NCBI RefSeq assembly: GCF_012928505.1
Contig: NZ_JABBJN010000037.1
Coordinates: 1-55,055, forward strand
Direction of reading: 5' to 3'
DNA: 55,055 bases
Origin: Achromobacter sp. Bel
Lineage (GTDB): Bacteria > Pseudomonadota > Gammaproteobacteria > Burkholderiales > Burkholderiaceae_B
In this document: one piece after another, positions 16,390 through 24,604 of the stretch
Layout of the letters: the number at the start of each line of letters is the position of its first letter
Position numbering within the stretch: the first letter of the stretch is position 1
Made by a program: the position numbers and the translations under genes
The notes under the pieces: generated by a model
Seen by the model: only the letters and a program-made list of their open reading frames with translations
What the model was told of the DNA's origin: nothing
Database searches by the model: none

Positions 16390-17004
16390 ATGAAGCTGTA
16401 TTACGCCCCCCACACTTGCTCGCTGTCGCCGCACATCGTGCTGCGCGAACTGAGCCTCCCCTTCACGCTGGTGCGTGTGGACAACCAGACGAAGCGCACC
16501 GCCGACGGCGGCGACTTCCTGGCCATCAATCCCAAGGGGTATGTTGCCGCCCTGGAATGCGGCGACGGGCAGGTGTTGACCGAAGGCCCGGCCATCGTCC
16601 AGTATCTGGCCGACCTGAAGCCCGAGGCCGGGCTGGCGCCGCCCAACGGCAGTTGGGCGCGCAGCCGGCTGCAGGAATGGCTGAACTTCATCAGCACCGA
16701 AATCCACGGCGGCTTCGGCCCGCTGTTCAACCGCGACCTGCCGGCCGCCGCAAGGCGCTGGTGGCAGGCGCGGCTGGAAAAGCGCTTGGACTACACGGCG
16801 CGCCACCTGGACGCAGGCCCGTATTTGCTTGACGACCGCTTCAGCGTCGCCGACGCCTACCTTTACACGGTGCTGCGCTGGGCGGTGTGCTTCGACATTG
16901 ACCTGGCGCGCTGGCCCGCCCTGGCGGCCTATATGGCCCGGATCGCAGGACGGCCCAGCGTGCAGGCGGCGCTGGCGGCTGAAGACGCTACCAGCGGTAC
17001 GTGA
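16390..17004 (+). CDS. Glutathione S-transferase, Beta-class-like
   Basis: 204 residues. The N-terminal thioredoxin-like domain begins MKLYYAPHTCSLSPHI with Cys10, the residue that forms a mixed disulfide with glutathione in bacterial Beta-class enzymes, and includes the TEGPAIVQYLAD glutathione-binding turn. The all-helical C-terminal domain contains the N-capping motif FSVADAYLYTVL. It should conjugate glutathione or act as a disulfide-handling peroxidase. The last 17 bases overlap the end of the receptor remnant on the other strand. Confidence 0.9.
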   Translation: MKLYYAPHTCSLSPHIVLRELSLPFTLVRVDNQTKRTADGGDFLAINPKGYVAALECGDGQVLTEGPAIVQYLADLKPEAGLAPPNGSWARSRLQEWLNFISTEIHGGFGPLFNRDLPAAARRWWQARLEKRLDYTARHLDAGPYLLDDRFSVADAYLYTVLRWAVCFDIDLARWPALAAYMARIAGRPSVQAALAAEDATSGT

Positions 17005-17385
17005 CACCCGCCATCAGGCTGCGCGCCTTGCCGTAGTAGCAACCGAAGGAGTAATTGCAGATGGACACGTAGTTCTTATCGAACAGGTTCTGCACAGTCA
17101 GGCTCGCGACCATGTCGCGCAGCGCGGGCGACACCTGCGCCAAGTCGTAGCGCAGCGACCCGTCCACCACCGCGAAGGACCGCACGCCGCCGCTCTGGAC
17201 CTCGTAGCCGGGCGCCCGCTGAACGCGCTGTCGTTGCGGCGCGTCCGGGTGTTGGCCAGCAGGTCCTGGTTGTCGATCCTGGCCCAGTCGTAGCGGCCGC
17301 CCAGCGTCAGCACGAACCTGTCCAGCTTGACCTGGTCTTGCAGGTACAGAGGTCGCTCCGCCCCGCCACCCGCCATTCCCCCGTT
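16988..17385 (-). pseudogene. Remnant of a TonB-dependent (siderophore-type) outer-membrane receptor
   Basis: The 3' part in one frame encodes VVDGSLRYDLAQVSPALRD, then LTVQNLFDKNYVSICNYSFG and a terminal beta-strand MAGVTYRW with stop, the classic C-terminus of FhuA/FoxA-like receptors. Further upstream in another frame are YLQDQVKLDRFVLTLGGRYD and a segment ending NDSAFSGR, which normally lie near mid-barrel. The frames switch at about 17213-17222, where roughly 150-200 residues of barrel are missing. The plug domain and N-terminal half are absent; the LysR gene stop lies 22 bases beyond. It is therefore a non-functional fossil with an internal frame-changing deletion. Confidence 0.85.
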
Positions 17386-17407
17386 TGCAACACTCACACA
17401 AAATGGC

Positions 17408-18325
17408 TCAACGGAAAACGTCGATGCCGCGCATCAGCGCTTGCGCCATCCTGGGCTGGCGCAGTTCGTCCAGCCACCATTGCAGCGCCCTGCCCTCATG
17501 CCCGCCGCGCCACGCCAGATACAGCAAGTTCGGCTCGCGCGGCGTCTCGGTCGCCTTTTCCACCAGTTCGCCGCGCGCCAGTAGCGACGCCACGCGATGG
17601 CGCGGCACCCAGCCCACGCCCAGGCCGTCGCGCTGCGCGAGGATCTTGGCGCGCATGCTGGGCACCGCCAGCACCGCCTGGCCTCCCACCCGTCCATAGG
17701 CGCGAGCCGACGCGCCGCGAGCCGTATCCGCCACGACCACGGCCCGGTGCTGCTGGATCTGGTCCTGGCGCAAGGGGGCTTTGGTCCTGGCAAGCGGGTG
17801 GTGGCGCGATACGGCAAACAGCCACTCCATTTCGCCCAGTGCCGCCCACTGCAGATTCGGCATAGACTGGGGTTCGTTCGTCGCCCCCACGATCAGGTCA
17901 GCCCTGCCTTCCCGCAGCGCTTCCCAGGTACCGCCCAGCACCTCATGCGCAAACCGCAGGGCCACCCCCGAATCCAGATCGTCGAACGCCTGGATCAAAG
18001 GCGACATCAGTTCGAATTCCAGGATCTCGTCGCTGACGATATGCAGCCGGTCTTCCCAACCGCTGGCCACCTGCTTGACGCGTTGCGTCAGGCGCGACAC
18101 GTCCAGCATCAGCCGGGCGGCCTCGTCCGCCAGCAACTGGCCCGCCGGCGTCAATTGCAGCCGGTAGCGGCGGCGATCGAACAGCAGCGCATCGAACCGT
18201 TCTTCCAATTGCCGGGCCGCGTGCGACACCGAAGACGGCGCCCGCCCCAGTTTCACCGCCGCGCGCGACAGGCTGCCGCTGTCGCGGATGGCTTCCAGCA
18301 GCGCCAATTCATTCACCGTCAACAT
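17408..18325 (-). CDS. LysR family transcriptional regulator
   Basis: 305 residues from the ATG at 18325 (MLTVNELALLEAIRDSGSLS); the longer frame upstream runs into the promoter region. HTH: SRAAVKLGRAPSSVSHAARQ. The effector domain follows, with a typical late hinge GLGVGWVPRHRVASLLARGE. It is divergent from the SDR gene (start 18429) across 103 bases that include an inverted GCGCCG/CGGCGC hairpin at 18371-18386. It probably regulates that oxidoreductase. Confidence 0.9.
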   Translation of the reverse strand: MLTVNELALLEAIRDSGSLSRAAVKLGRAPSSVSHAARQLEERFDALLFDRRRYRLQLTPAGQLLADEAARLMLDVSRLTQRVKQVASGWEDRLHIVSDEILEFELMSPLIQAFDDLDSGVALRFAHEVLGGTWEALREGRADLIVGATNEPQSMPNLQWAALGEMEWLFAVSRHHPLARTKAPLRQDQIQQHRAVVVADTARGASARAYGRVGGQAVLAVPSMRAKILAQRDGLGVGWVPRHRVASLLARGELVEKATETPREPNLLYLAWRGGHEGRALQWWLDELRQPRMAQALMRGIDVFR

Positions 18326-18428
18326 GTGCGATTCCTTCGAACGTGTTCGCCCGAAAGATCGTACGACAAAGCGCCGCCCTCGGCGCACTATGGCTACACC
18401 TTATCGAACGACTCCCAAGGAGATCACC

Positions 18429-19178
18429 ATGAACCGTTTTGAACAGAAGACCGTCCTGGTCACCGGCGGCACCAGCGGCATTGGCCTGGCGGCCGCGCAG
18501 GCTTTCGCGGCCGAAGGCGCCCGCGTCATCGTCACGGGGCGCGATGCCGCCGCCCTGGAAACCACCCGCGCCACGCTGGGCGCGCGCGCCGTGGCCATCC
18601 AGAACACCGCCGGCGCGCCCGGCGCGACAGCGGCCCTGGCCGACGCCCTGAAAACGGCCGGCATCCGGCTGGACGCGGTCTTCGTGAACGCCGGCATCGC
18701 CAAGTTCGCCACGCTGGCCGAGGCCACCGAAGACCTTTGGGACCAGACTTTCAATACCAACATCAAAGGGGTGTTCTTCCAGCTGCAAGCCTTGGATCCG
18801 CTGTTGAACCCGGGCGCCTCCATCGTGCTGAACGGGTCGATCAACGCCCACATCGGCATGCCGGCGTCATCCATCTACGCCGCCAGCAAGGCCGCGCTGA
18901 TTTCCTTGGCCAAGACGCTATCAGCCGAACTGCTGCCCCGCGGCATCCGCGTGAATGTGGTCAGCCCGGGCCCGATCTCGACGCCCATCTACGGCAAGCT
19001 GGGCCTGGACGCCGAGGCCCTGGAAAAGACCGCAGCCGGCATCCAGGCGCAGATTCCGCTCGGCCGCTTCGGTACGCCGCAAGAACTGGCGTCCACCGTG
19101 CTGCACCTGGCCGCGCCGGAATCCGCCTTTATCGTCGGCACCGAGATCATCGTGGACGGCGGGATGAGCCAGCTCTGA
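18429..19178 (+). CDS. Short-chain dehydrogenase/reductase (SDR)
   Basis: 249 residues from the ATG at 18429 with AAGGAG seven bases upstream. Classical SDR signs: the nucleotide-binding VTGGTSGIGLAAAQAF (about 12-27), NAGI, the catalytic Ser in LNGSINAHIG and the YAASK pair of Tyr and Lys, then the PGPISTP loop. The dinucleotide site has GRDA after the second strand, compatible with NADP. It should reduce or oxidise a small carbonyl/alcohol substrate in the cytoplasm. Position suggests control by the divergent LysR protein. Confidence 0.9.
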   Translation: MNRFEQKTVLVTGGTSGIGLAAAQAFAAEGARVIVTGRDAAALETTRATLGARAVAIQNTAGAPGATAALADALKTAGIRLDAVFVNAGIAKFATLAEATEDLWDQTFNTNIKGVFFQLQALDPLLNPGASIVLNGSINAHIGMPASSIYAASKAALISLAKTLSAELLPRGIRVNVVSPGPISTPIYGKLGLDAEALEKTAAGIQAQIPLGRFGTPQELASTVLHLAAPESAFIVGTEIIVDGGMSQL

Positions 19179-19189
19179 CACCGATGCCG

Positions 19190-19975
19190 CTACGCCCCGA
19201 TCGAACGCAATGCGCGTTTGCAGATGCGCTCGGTCGCGGCGGCGGGCTTGCCGGCCAGCCACCGCGCGCAGACGGCGCGCACCCAGGCTGGCTGGTCCTT
19301 GCTGGCGTCGTTCAGCCAGTTGGCCACGGAATCCTGCACATAGGCCGCCGGATCGGCACGCAGCGGCTCCAACAACGGCAACGCGATGGCCGGGTCCGAC
19401 TTCAGCGCCGCGATGTGGGCGCACCAGACTCCGCGTGGACGCAGGGATTCGCTGGCGAAACGGCGCACACGCTCGGACGGGTCCTGGGTCCACGGCCGCA
19501 GGGCCTGTACCGAAGCCTCCAGGTCGTCGGCCAGGCGCGGGCGCAGCGCCAGCCACGCCCATTCGCGCACGCCGAAATGGGCGTCGTCCGCCAAGGGGCG
19601 AATACGGTCCAGGCGCGCTTGCAATGGCAGGTCCGGCTGCGCGCCGACCATGAAGCAGGCCCAGCCGCGCACGGTGTCCGATTCGTGCGTCCTGAATTGC
19701 GCATCGGACTGCGGACCGACGTAGTCGCCCAGGAGACGTGCCGCCACCGCCATGCGCTTGGAAATGCCGGTAGCGGCTTGCGCGCGCATCTGCGCGAGGG
19801 CTTCGGCGCCGACTTCCGGCGCAACAGCCTGCATCAATGCCGCGAAATCCACCGCCAGGCATTCGGTCAGGGTGGTGGCGGGCGCGCCCGCGTTCAACTG
19901 CGCCAGTCGGGCGGCGCTGATGTCCTTGACGCCGCGGCCAGAGGCTTTGGCGGCAGGCGATGCGGTCCGGGTCAT
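19190..19975 (-). CDS. AlkD-like DNA alkylation repair / HEAT-repeat protein
   Basis: 261 residues from the ATG at 19975, with AAGGAG five bases upstream. The body is a run of helical HEAT-like repeats (VRGWACFMVGA, DAHFGVREWAWLALRPRL, ERVRRFASESLRPRGVW, AYVQDSVANWLNDASKDQP), as in the AlkD-related proteins annotated as DNA alkylation repair enzymes. AlkD itself excises N3- and N7-alkylated purines; whether this divergent member retains glycosylase activity is not certain. The start overlaps the stop of the MarR gene (ATGA), so the two are co-translated. Confidence 0.8.
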   Translation of the reverse strand: MTRTASPAAKASGRGVKDISAARLAQLNAGAPATTLTECLAVDFAALMQAVAPEVGAEALAQMRAQAATGISKRMAVAARLLGDYVGPQSDAQFRTHESDTVRGWACFMVGAQPDLPLQARLDRIRPLADDAHFGVREWAWLALRPRLADDLEASVQALRPWTQDPSERVRRFASESLRPRGVWCAHIAALKSDPAIALPLLEPLRADPAAYVQDSVANWLNDASKDQPAWVRAVCARWLAGKPAAATERICKRALRSIGA

Positions 19976-20511
19976 TGCGGCTCCTTGCGCAACGCGGCGC
20001 GGCCGGTGTCGGTGCCTACCCACACACGCGCCAGCAGATCGCTTAACCGAGCCTTGTCCGAAGCGGCCAAGCCCCCGAACAGGGAACCGATCCAGTCCGC
20101 GTGTTCCTTGAACAGCTTCGCCGCCACCGCCTTGCCCTTGGCCGTCAACGTCACCACTACCCTGCGGCGATCCAACTGGCCGGGTTCGCGCAGCACGAAG
20201 CCGTCGCGTTCCAACCCATCAAGCAGGCCGGTGATGGTCGCGCGCGTCACGCCTGCCCCGTCCGCAAGCTGATGGGCAGACAGGCCATCCGCCTGCTCGT
20301 GCAACAGGAACAACAGCACGAACTTGCCTTCCGACAACTGCTGCGGAGCCAGTCGTGCCGCGCAATCGCGGTGGATGGCGTTGGCCAGCGACAGCAACTG
20401 AAAGCACAGGCCGATGTCGTCGGCCGAGGCCAGCCCGCGGCGCGCTGCCTCGTCCAGCAGCGCATGGTGTTTCGGTTCAAGCATGGGCGGCGTGCGCACA
20501 ACGTCGGACAT
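19972..20511 (-). CDS. MarR family transcriptional regulator
   Basis: 179 residues from the ATG at 20511; a TTG at 20532 is an alternative. The winged HTH is plain: LSEGKFVLLFLLHEQADGLS, then AHQLADGAGVTRATITGLLD, GLERDGFVLREPGQLDRRRV and LTAKGKAV. MarR proteins repress their own operon and release DNA on binding a phenolic or oxidised ligand. It is the first gene of a two-gene unit with the AlkD-like protein and is divergent from the DUF6882 gene, with an AT-rich stretch near 20545-20575 suited to an operator. Confidence 0.9.
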   Translation of the reverse strand: MSDVVRTPPMLEPKHHALLDEAARRGLASADDIGLCFQLLSLANAIHRDCAARLAPQQLSEGKFVLLFLLHEQADGLSAHQLADGAGVTRATITGLLDGLERDGFVLREPGQLDRRRVVVTLTAKGKAVAAKLFKEHADWIGSLFGGLAASDKARLSDLLARVWVGTDTGRAALRKEPQ

Positions 20512-20655
20512 GGGCGTCTTCCTGTTCTTCAATTCAACGGCATATAGTAAGGCACCTAATTAGTTGTAAGCAAACTGCCCGTGCTTAGACTGATGGCCGA
20601 AGTCTGGCCTGATCTGCCCTATCATTCCGGCTTCCCATTCACGGAACCACCCAGC

Positions 20656-21153
20656 ATGTCCGACACCACCCAGTCCTTCGACGTCCAAGCCTTCATCGCC
20701 CAGAGCCTGGAGGGCATGCAGGCCGCCACCGGCGCGCATTGCGCCACCTGGCACCTGGACGAGGCCGAGCAATGGTCGGTGGACATGGACAGCGCAAGCA
20801 TCGTCTTCCAATTGCCCGGCGGCATCACCGCGACGGCGCCCGTGCAGATTGTCGGCACGTCCAACAGCGCCGACAGCAGCTTCCTGTGGGGGTGGGATCA
20901 CCCCTCCGTGCCCGCCGAACTGTCCGAACACGCGCAGCTGGCGCTGGCCTTTGGACGCGCGCACGGCCTTCCCGCCTACACCCATCGCAAGGTCCAGTGC
21001 GACGACGCGCTGGCCTGGGAGTTCACGGCCGTGGCCATGCGCCTGGGCGAAGCCACCGGCACCTATCGGGCCCAAGCATCCGAAACCGCCTATGTGTGGA
21101 TGACGTTCGGGCAAGTGACCTTGTCGGCCGCATCGGGCCAACCCGAAGACTGA
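20656..21153 (+). CDS. DUF6882-like protein
   Basis: 165 residues from the ATG at 20656 (MSDTTQSFDVQAFIAQSLEG); the frame is open from 20581, so the start is not certain. The core FLWGWDHPSVPAELSEHAQL and the late AYVWMTFGQVTL match what I recall of DUF6882, a soluble family of unknown function. It has no signal peptide or membrane helix. The next gene starts 7 bases after its stop, so the two are probably co-transcribed. Confidence 0.7.
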   Translation: MSDTTQSFDVQAFIAQSLEGMQAATGAHCATWHLDEAEQWSVDMDSASIVFQLPGGITATAPVQIVGTSNSADSSFLWGWDHPSVPAELSEHAQLALAFGRAHGLPAYTHRKVQCDDALAWEFTAVAMRLGEATGTYRAQASETAYVWMTFGQVTLSAASGQPED

Positions 21154-21160
21154 TCGCCCC

Positions 21161-22447
21161 ATGATCCCCTTCCACCTGCCCCGTTCCACCCTTGGCGCCG
21201 TCGCGCTGACGCTTCTGGCGCACGCCGGCAACCTGGCCCACGCGGCCCCGCGCACCGTGTACACGGGCACGCTGCAAGGCGTGGGCGACGTGGTGATGGA
21301 ACTGGACAGCCGGCCGGGGGAAAAAGGCATGCTGACCGGCCGCTACTTCTATCCCAAGCATGGCGTCGACATTCCGTTGAAAGGCACGGCGCAGGCGCTG
21401 GTCGAACCGAAGACCTTCCAGGCGCTTGTCGACGCCGGCAAGGACCCGGAAACGGACGAGCTGGCGACGATTGCCGCCGCCACCTGGCAAGGCAAGCGCG
21501 ACGCGAACGGATACACGGGGCAATGGCGCGACGCGCGCAGCGGCAAACCGCGCAGCTTCACCTTGCGCCGCGTCGCCGAATACGATCCCGAGGCGTCGGC
21601 GCCAGGCAGCGTGCAGGCCGTCAGCAATGCGATCAGCGGCGGCGTGGGTAGCGGCATCGACGTGAACGTCGGCATCAATGCCGAAACCGCCCCCTATGAA
21701 ACATTGAAGCTGGCCGGCCATGCCGTGCCCGTCGGCCAGGACAGCGGCAGCGGCCCGGTCGCCTATCGCATGTGGCGCGACCCCCGCACGCAATTCAGCT
21801 ACCCCCGGCTGAGCCGCCACCCGGACCCGCAAATCGCCAAACGCGTCAACGCCTTGCTGGAACAGCGGCACTGGCAGATGAGCCTGGCGGCGCTGGCCTG
21901 CATGGCGTCGATCTACACCGACGGCAACCCGGCCGCCGGCACGCTGGGCAGCTACGACGAGGAAGCCATCACCGTGCAATGGCTGTCCACGGCGCTGATG
22001 ACCGTGACGGAATCAGGCAGCCTGTACTGCGGCGGCGCCCACCCCGACAACCATTTCGAGCCCTACACCTTCGACCTGCTGCGCGGTGAATACCTGGACT
22101 GGAACCGCGTGTTCGATGCCTACGCCCCCGGCGAGAACGGCTGGCGCAAGGAAAGCCCCACGCTGCTGGCGCTGATGGAAAAAGCACGCGCGCCGCTAGC
22201 CGCCGCCAAGGGCAACACCCAAGGCGACGCCAAGGGTGAGGCGGAAGACGATTCCTTGGGCAGCTGCTCGGATCTATGGCCCAGCTATCTGGCCTTGGGC
22301 ACGGAATCGCCGGGCATGCTGACCCTGTCGATTTCCGGCATCGGCCATGCGATGGGCGTCTGTCTGGGCACGCATGCGACAGTGCCCTTCAAGGACCTGA
22401 CGCCCTATCTGGCGCCCGGCGGCCAGGCGTACCTGGTCACCGAATAG
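21161..22447 (+). CDS. Secreted protein with DUF3298/RsiV-like C-terminal domain
   Basis: 428 residues. A signal peptide (about 1-28, ending AHA before APRT) predicts export to the periplasm. The N-terminal part (YTGTLQGVGDVVMELD, then TGRYFYPKHGVDIPLKG) is a beta-rich region of a type seen in uncharacterised exported proteins. The C-terminal half resembles DUF3298: VTESGSLYCGGAHPDNHFEP, FDLLRGEYLDWNRVFD, and a closing VPFKDLTPYLAPGG. A Gly/Ala/Asn-rich low-complexity run lies at about 150-170. Function unknown; likely co-transcribed with the DUF6882 gene. Confidence 0.72.
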   Translation: MIPFHLPRSTLGAVALTLLAHAGNLAHAAPRTVYTGTLQGVGDVVMELDSRPGEKGMLTGRYFYPKHGVDIPLKGTAQALVEPKTFQALVDAGKDPETDELATIAAATWQGKRDANGYTGQWRDARSGKPRSFTLRRVAEYDPEASAPGSVQAVSNAISGGVGSGIDVNVGINAETAPYETLKLAGHAVPVGQDSGSGPVAYRMWRDPRTQFSYPRLSRHPDPQIAKRVNALLEQRHWQMSLAALACMASIYTDGNPAAGTLGSYDEEAITVQWLSTALMTVTESGSLYCGGAHPDNHFEPYTFDLLRGEYLDWNRVFDAYAPGENGWRKESPTLLALMEKARAPLAAAKGNTQGDAKGEAEDDSLGSCSDLWPSYLALGTESPGMLTLSISGIGHAMGVCLGTHATVPFKDLTPYLAPGGQAYLVTE

Positions 22448-22465
22448 CCAAGACGGCCGGCAGGT

Positions 22466-22960
22466 TCAACGCTTGCCGAAATCCTTCTGGCTGAAGTCCG
22501 TCTCGCCGCGGTAGCCGTACATCCGGGAAACGGCCTGGAAATCCTCGGGCGCGAAACCGGTCCACGAATAATTCCGGACATTTTTCTTGGTCTTGGCGTT
22601 GCGCACGTAGAACGACAACGCGGCGCGCTGCTCCGGCAGGTTCACGGCCTTATGCAGCGACGGCACGAACTCGTACTCCGAGGTGGCATAGCGTTTCTTG
22701 ACGCCCAGCAAGGTATGGACCGTGATCTCGTTTTCGGTGAACGCATAACGGTTCACGAAGACATAGTCGCGGCGGATGATCAGAAACGCGATCAGCCCCA
22801 GCACCACCGTCGACACATGGAAGACCGTCGAATTGATGCTCCGGTCCACCGTGAACCGATAGACGTAATTGAAGACCAGCGCCAGCAGACCCACGCCGAT
22901 GACCAGCTGCCCCAATTGCGAAAACAGCCATTTCGGTTTGTTCTGGATGTTGGCGATCAT
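22466..22960 (-). CDS. Small membrane protein with PH-like cytoplasmic domain
   Basis: 164 residues, start at 22960 with GGAG seven bases upstream. Two membrane helices (about 12-32 and 46-62) form a hairpin near the N-terminus. The remainder (YVFVNRYAFTENEITVHTLL, KRYATSEYEFVPSLHKAVNL) has the strand pattern of bacterial PH-like domains, although I do not recognise a named family. It lies alone between the converging secreted-protein gene and the ProP-like gene. Confidence 0.7.
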   Translation of the reverse strand: MIANIQNKPKWLFSQLGQLVIGVGLLALVFNYVYRFTVDRSINSTVFHVSTVVLGLIAFLIIRRDYVFVNRYAFTENEITVHTLLGVKKRYATSEYEFVPSLHKAVNLPEQRAALSFYVRNAKTKKNVRNYSWTGFAPEDFQAVSRMYGYRGETDFSQKDFGKR

Positions 22961-23019
22961 CGGTCGTCTCCGTGACAGGTTGCGGGATAGGCAAGGCCCC
23001 GAAACCCGGGGCCGGCCGA

Positions 23020-24552
23020 TTATTCCAGGGAAGGATGACGGTCCGCAAGCCGTTGGCGCCGCTGCCGCAAGGCCTCCAGTTTTTCTTCCAGCGCCGCGAT
23101 CTCGGTGTCGACGTCCTGCACGCTTTGCTCGATCGTTTCGTACGCCTCCTGCAGCAGCACCTTGGCTTCACGCTTGCTCGACGCATTCGGCGTGTCGCCC
23201 CGTAGTGGCCGGTTTGCCGTTTCGGGCAGGAAGAATGACGTAATCAGCCCGATCGTGGCCGCGACGATCAGGTAGTAGGCGGGCATCATCAGATTCCCGG
23301 TTTCCTCGACCAGCCACGCGGCAAGCGTCGGCGTCAGGCCGGCGATGATGATGGCGATATTGAATGAACTGGCCAGCGCGCTGTAGCGGATGCGCGTCGG
23401 GAACAGCGCCGGCAGGGTCGAAGCCATGACGCCGGTCAGGCAGTTGAGCAGCACCGCGATGCACAGCAGGCCCAGGAAGATCAGCCCGGTATTGTCGCTG
23501 CCCACGAATTTGAAGGCCGGCACCGCCAGCACCAGCAGGCCCAGGCTGCCCGCCAGCAGAAAGGGCTTGCGGCCCACCTTGTCGCTGGCGAAACCGACGA
23601 CCGGCTGCACGAACAGCATGCCGATCATGACCACGATGATGATCAACACCCCGTGCGCTTCGGAATACCCGAGACTGCTCGTCAGGTAGGTGGGCATGAA
23701 GGTCAGCAGCATGTAGTAGGTGATGTTCGTCACCAGCACCATGCCGATGCAGATCAGCAGCGCCTTGCGGAATTTGGAGAAGATCTCGCGGAACGACACC
23801 GTAGGCCGCTCCTGCACGGCATCCTGATCTTCCTTCTCCATTTTTTCAAGCTGTTGCGTGAACGCGGGTGTCTCTTCGGCAGCGTGGCGCAGATACAGGC
23901 CCAGCAGCCCCAGTGGCCCCGCCAGGAAGAACGGCAGCCGCCAGCCCCAGTCCAGGAAGGTCTGCTCAAGCAGGATCGTCTGCAGCAGCACCACCAGCCC
24001 GGCACCCAGCACGAACCCCGCGATCGAACCAAAGTCCAGCCAGCTGCCCAGGAAGCCGCGTTGCCGGTCTGGCGCGTACTCAGCGACGAAAATCGCTGCT
24101 CCCGTGTACTCGCCGCCTACTGAGAAGCCCTGCGCCAGCTTGCACGCCAGCAGCAGGATCGGCGCCCAGATGCCGATGGATTCGTAGGACGGGATCAGTC
24201 CGATGCAAAAGGTACTGATCGCCATGATGATGATGGTCAGCGACAGCACCTTCTGCCGGCCAAACCGGTCGCCCATCACGCCGAAGAACAGCCCGCCCAA
24301 CGGCCGGACCAGGAACGGCACCGAGAAGGTGCCCAGCGCCGCGATCGTCTGGACCGCGGGCGACGCATCCGGAAAGAAGACTTTGCCCAGAGCGAAGGCC
24401 ACAAAGCCGTACACGCCGAAGTCGAACCATTCCATGGCATTGCCAAGCGCCGCGGCCGTCACGGCCTTCTTCAGCTTGGAATTGTCGATGACAGTGATGT
24501 CGCCGATCTCCAACGGCCGTGCCTGTTGCGATGAAGCGGGGGTGGATGTCAT
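23020..24552 (-). CDS. proP: ProP-like MFS proton symporter (osmoprotectant/carboxylate family)
   Basis: 510 residues, twelve helices, with metabolite:H+ symporter features: GNAMEWFDFGVYGFVAFALG in helix 1, GVMGDRFGRQKVLSLTI in loop 2-3 and GEYTGAAIFVAEYAPDRQRG. The C-terminus (about 455-505) is a charged heptad-like helix (VQDVDTEIAALEEKLEALRQ), reminiscent of the coiled coil through which E. coli ProP senses osmolality. It would import proline, betaine or a related solute with H+. It sits 52 bases after the TRAP operon on the same strand; co-transcription is possible. The name proP rests on overall resemblance including the coiled coil. Confidence 0.85.
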   Translation of the reverse strand: MTSTPASSQQARPLEIGDITVIDNSKLKKAVTAAALGNAMEWFDFGVYGFVAFALGKVFFPDASPAVQTIAALGTFSVPFLVRPLGGLFFGVMGDRFGRQKVLSLTIIIMAISTFCIGLIPSYESIGIWAPILLLACKLAQGFSVGGEYTGAAIFVAEYAPDRQRGFLGSWLDFGSIAGFVLGAGLVVLLQTILLEQTFLDWGWRLPFFLAGPLGLLGLYLRHAAEETPAFTQQLEKMEKEDQDAVQERPTVSFREIFSKFRKALLICIGMVLVTNITYYMLLTFMPTYLTSSLGYSEAHGVLIIIVVMIGMLFVQPVVGFASDKVGRKPFLLAGSLGLLVLAVPAFKFVGSDNTGLIFLGLLCIAVLLNCLTGVMASTLPALFPTRIRYSALASSFNIAIIIAGLTPTLAAWLVEETGNLMMPAYYLIVAATIGLITSFFLPETANRPLRGDTPNASSKREAKVLLQEAYETIEQSVQDVDTEIAALEEKLEALRQRRQRLADRHPSLE

Positions 24553-24604
24553 GAGTCAGCTTCCCGTAGTATGTCCAGGATGGTGCTGACAAAAGCATAC
24601 TCCC

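Noticed and set aside
18371..18386. GCGCCG/CGGCGC hairpin between LysR and SDR genes as terminator
   Set aside because: It lies in a divergent promoter region where no transcript should end and lacks a T-run; a chance GC-rich repeat or part of an operator is more likely.
18737..20272. Long plus-strand open frame (511 codons) over the SDR end and the AlkD-like gene
   Set aside because: It lies in the wrong frame of the SDR gene and antisense to a HEAT-repeat protein; composition is that of a GC-rich shadow.
24555..24590. GTCAGC/GCTGAC inverted repeat as terminator between the TRAP operon and the ProP-like gene
   Set aside because: Six-base arms with a 24-base loop and no T-run; it overlaps the ribosome site of the ProP-like gene and is likely chance.
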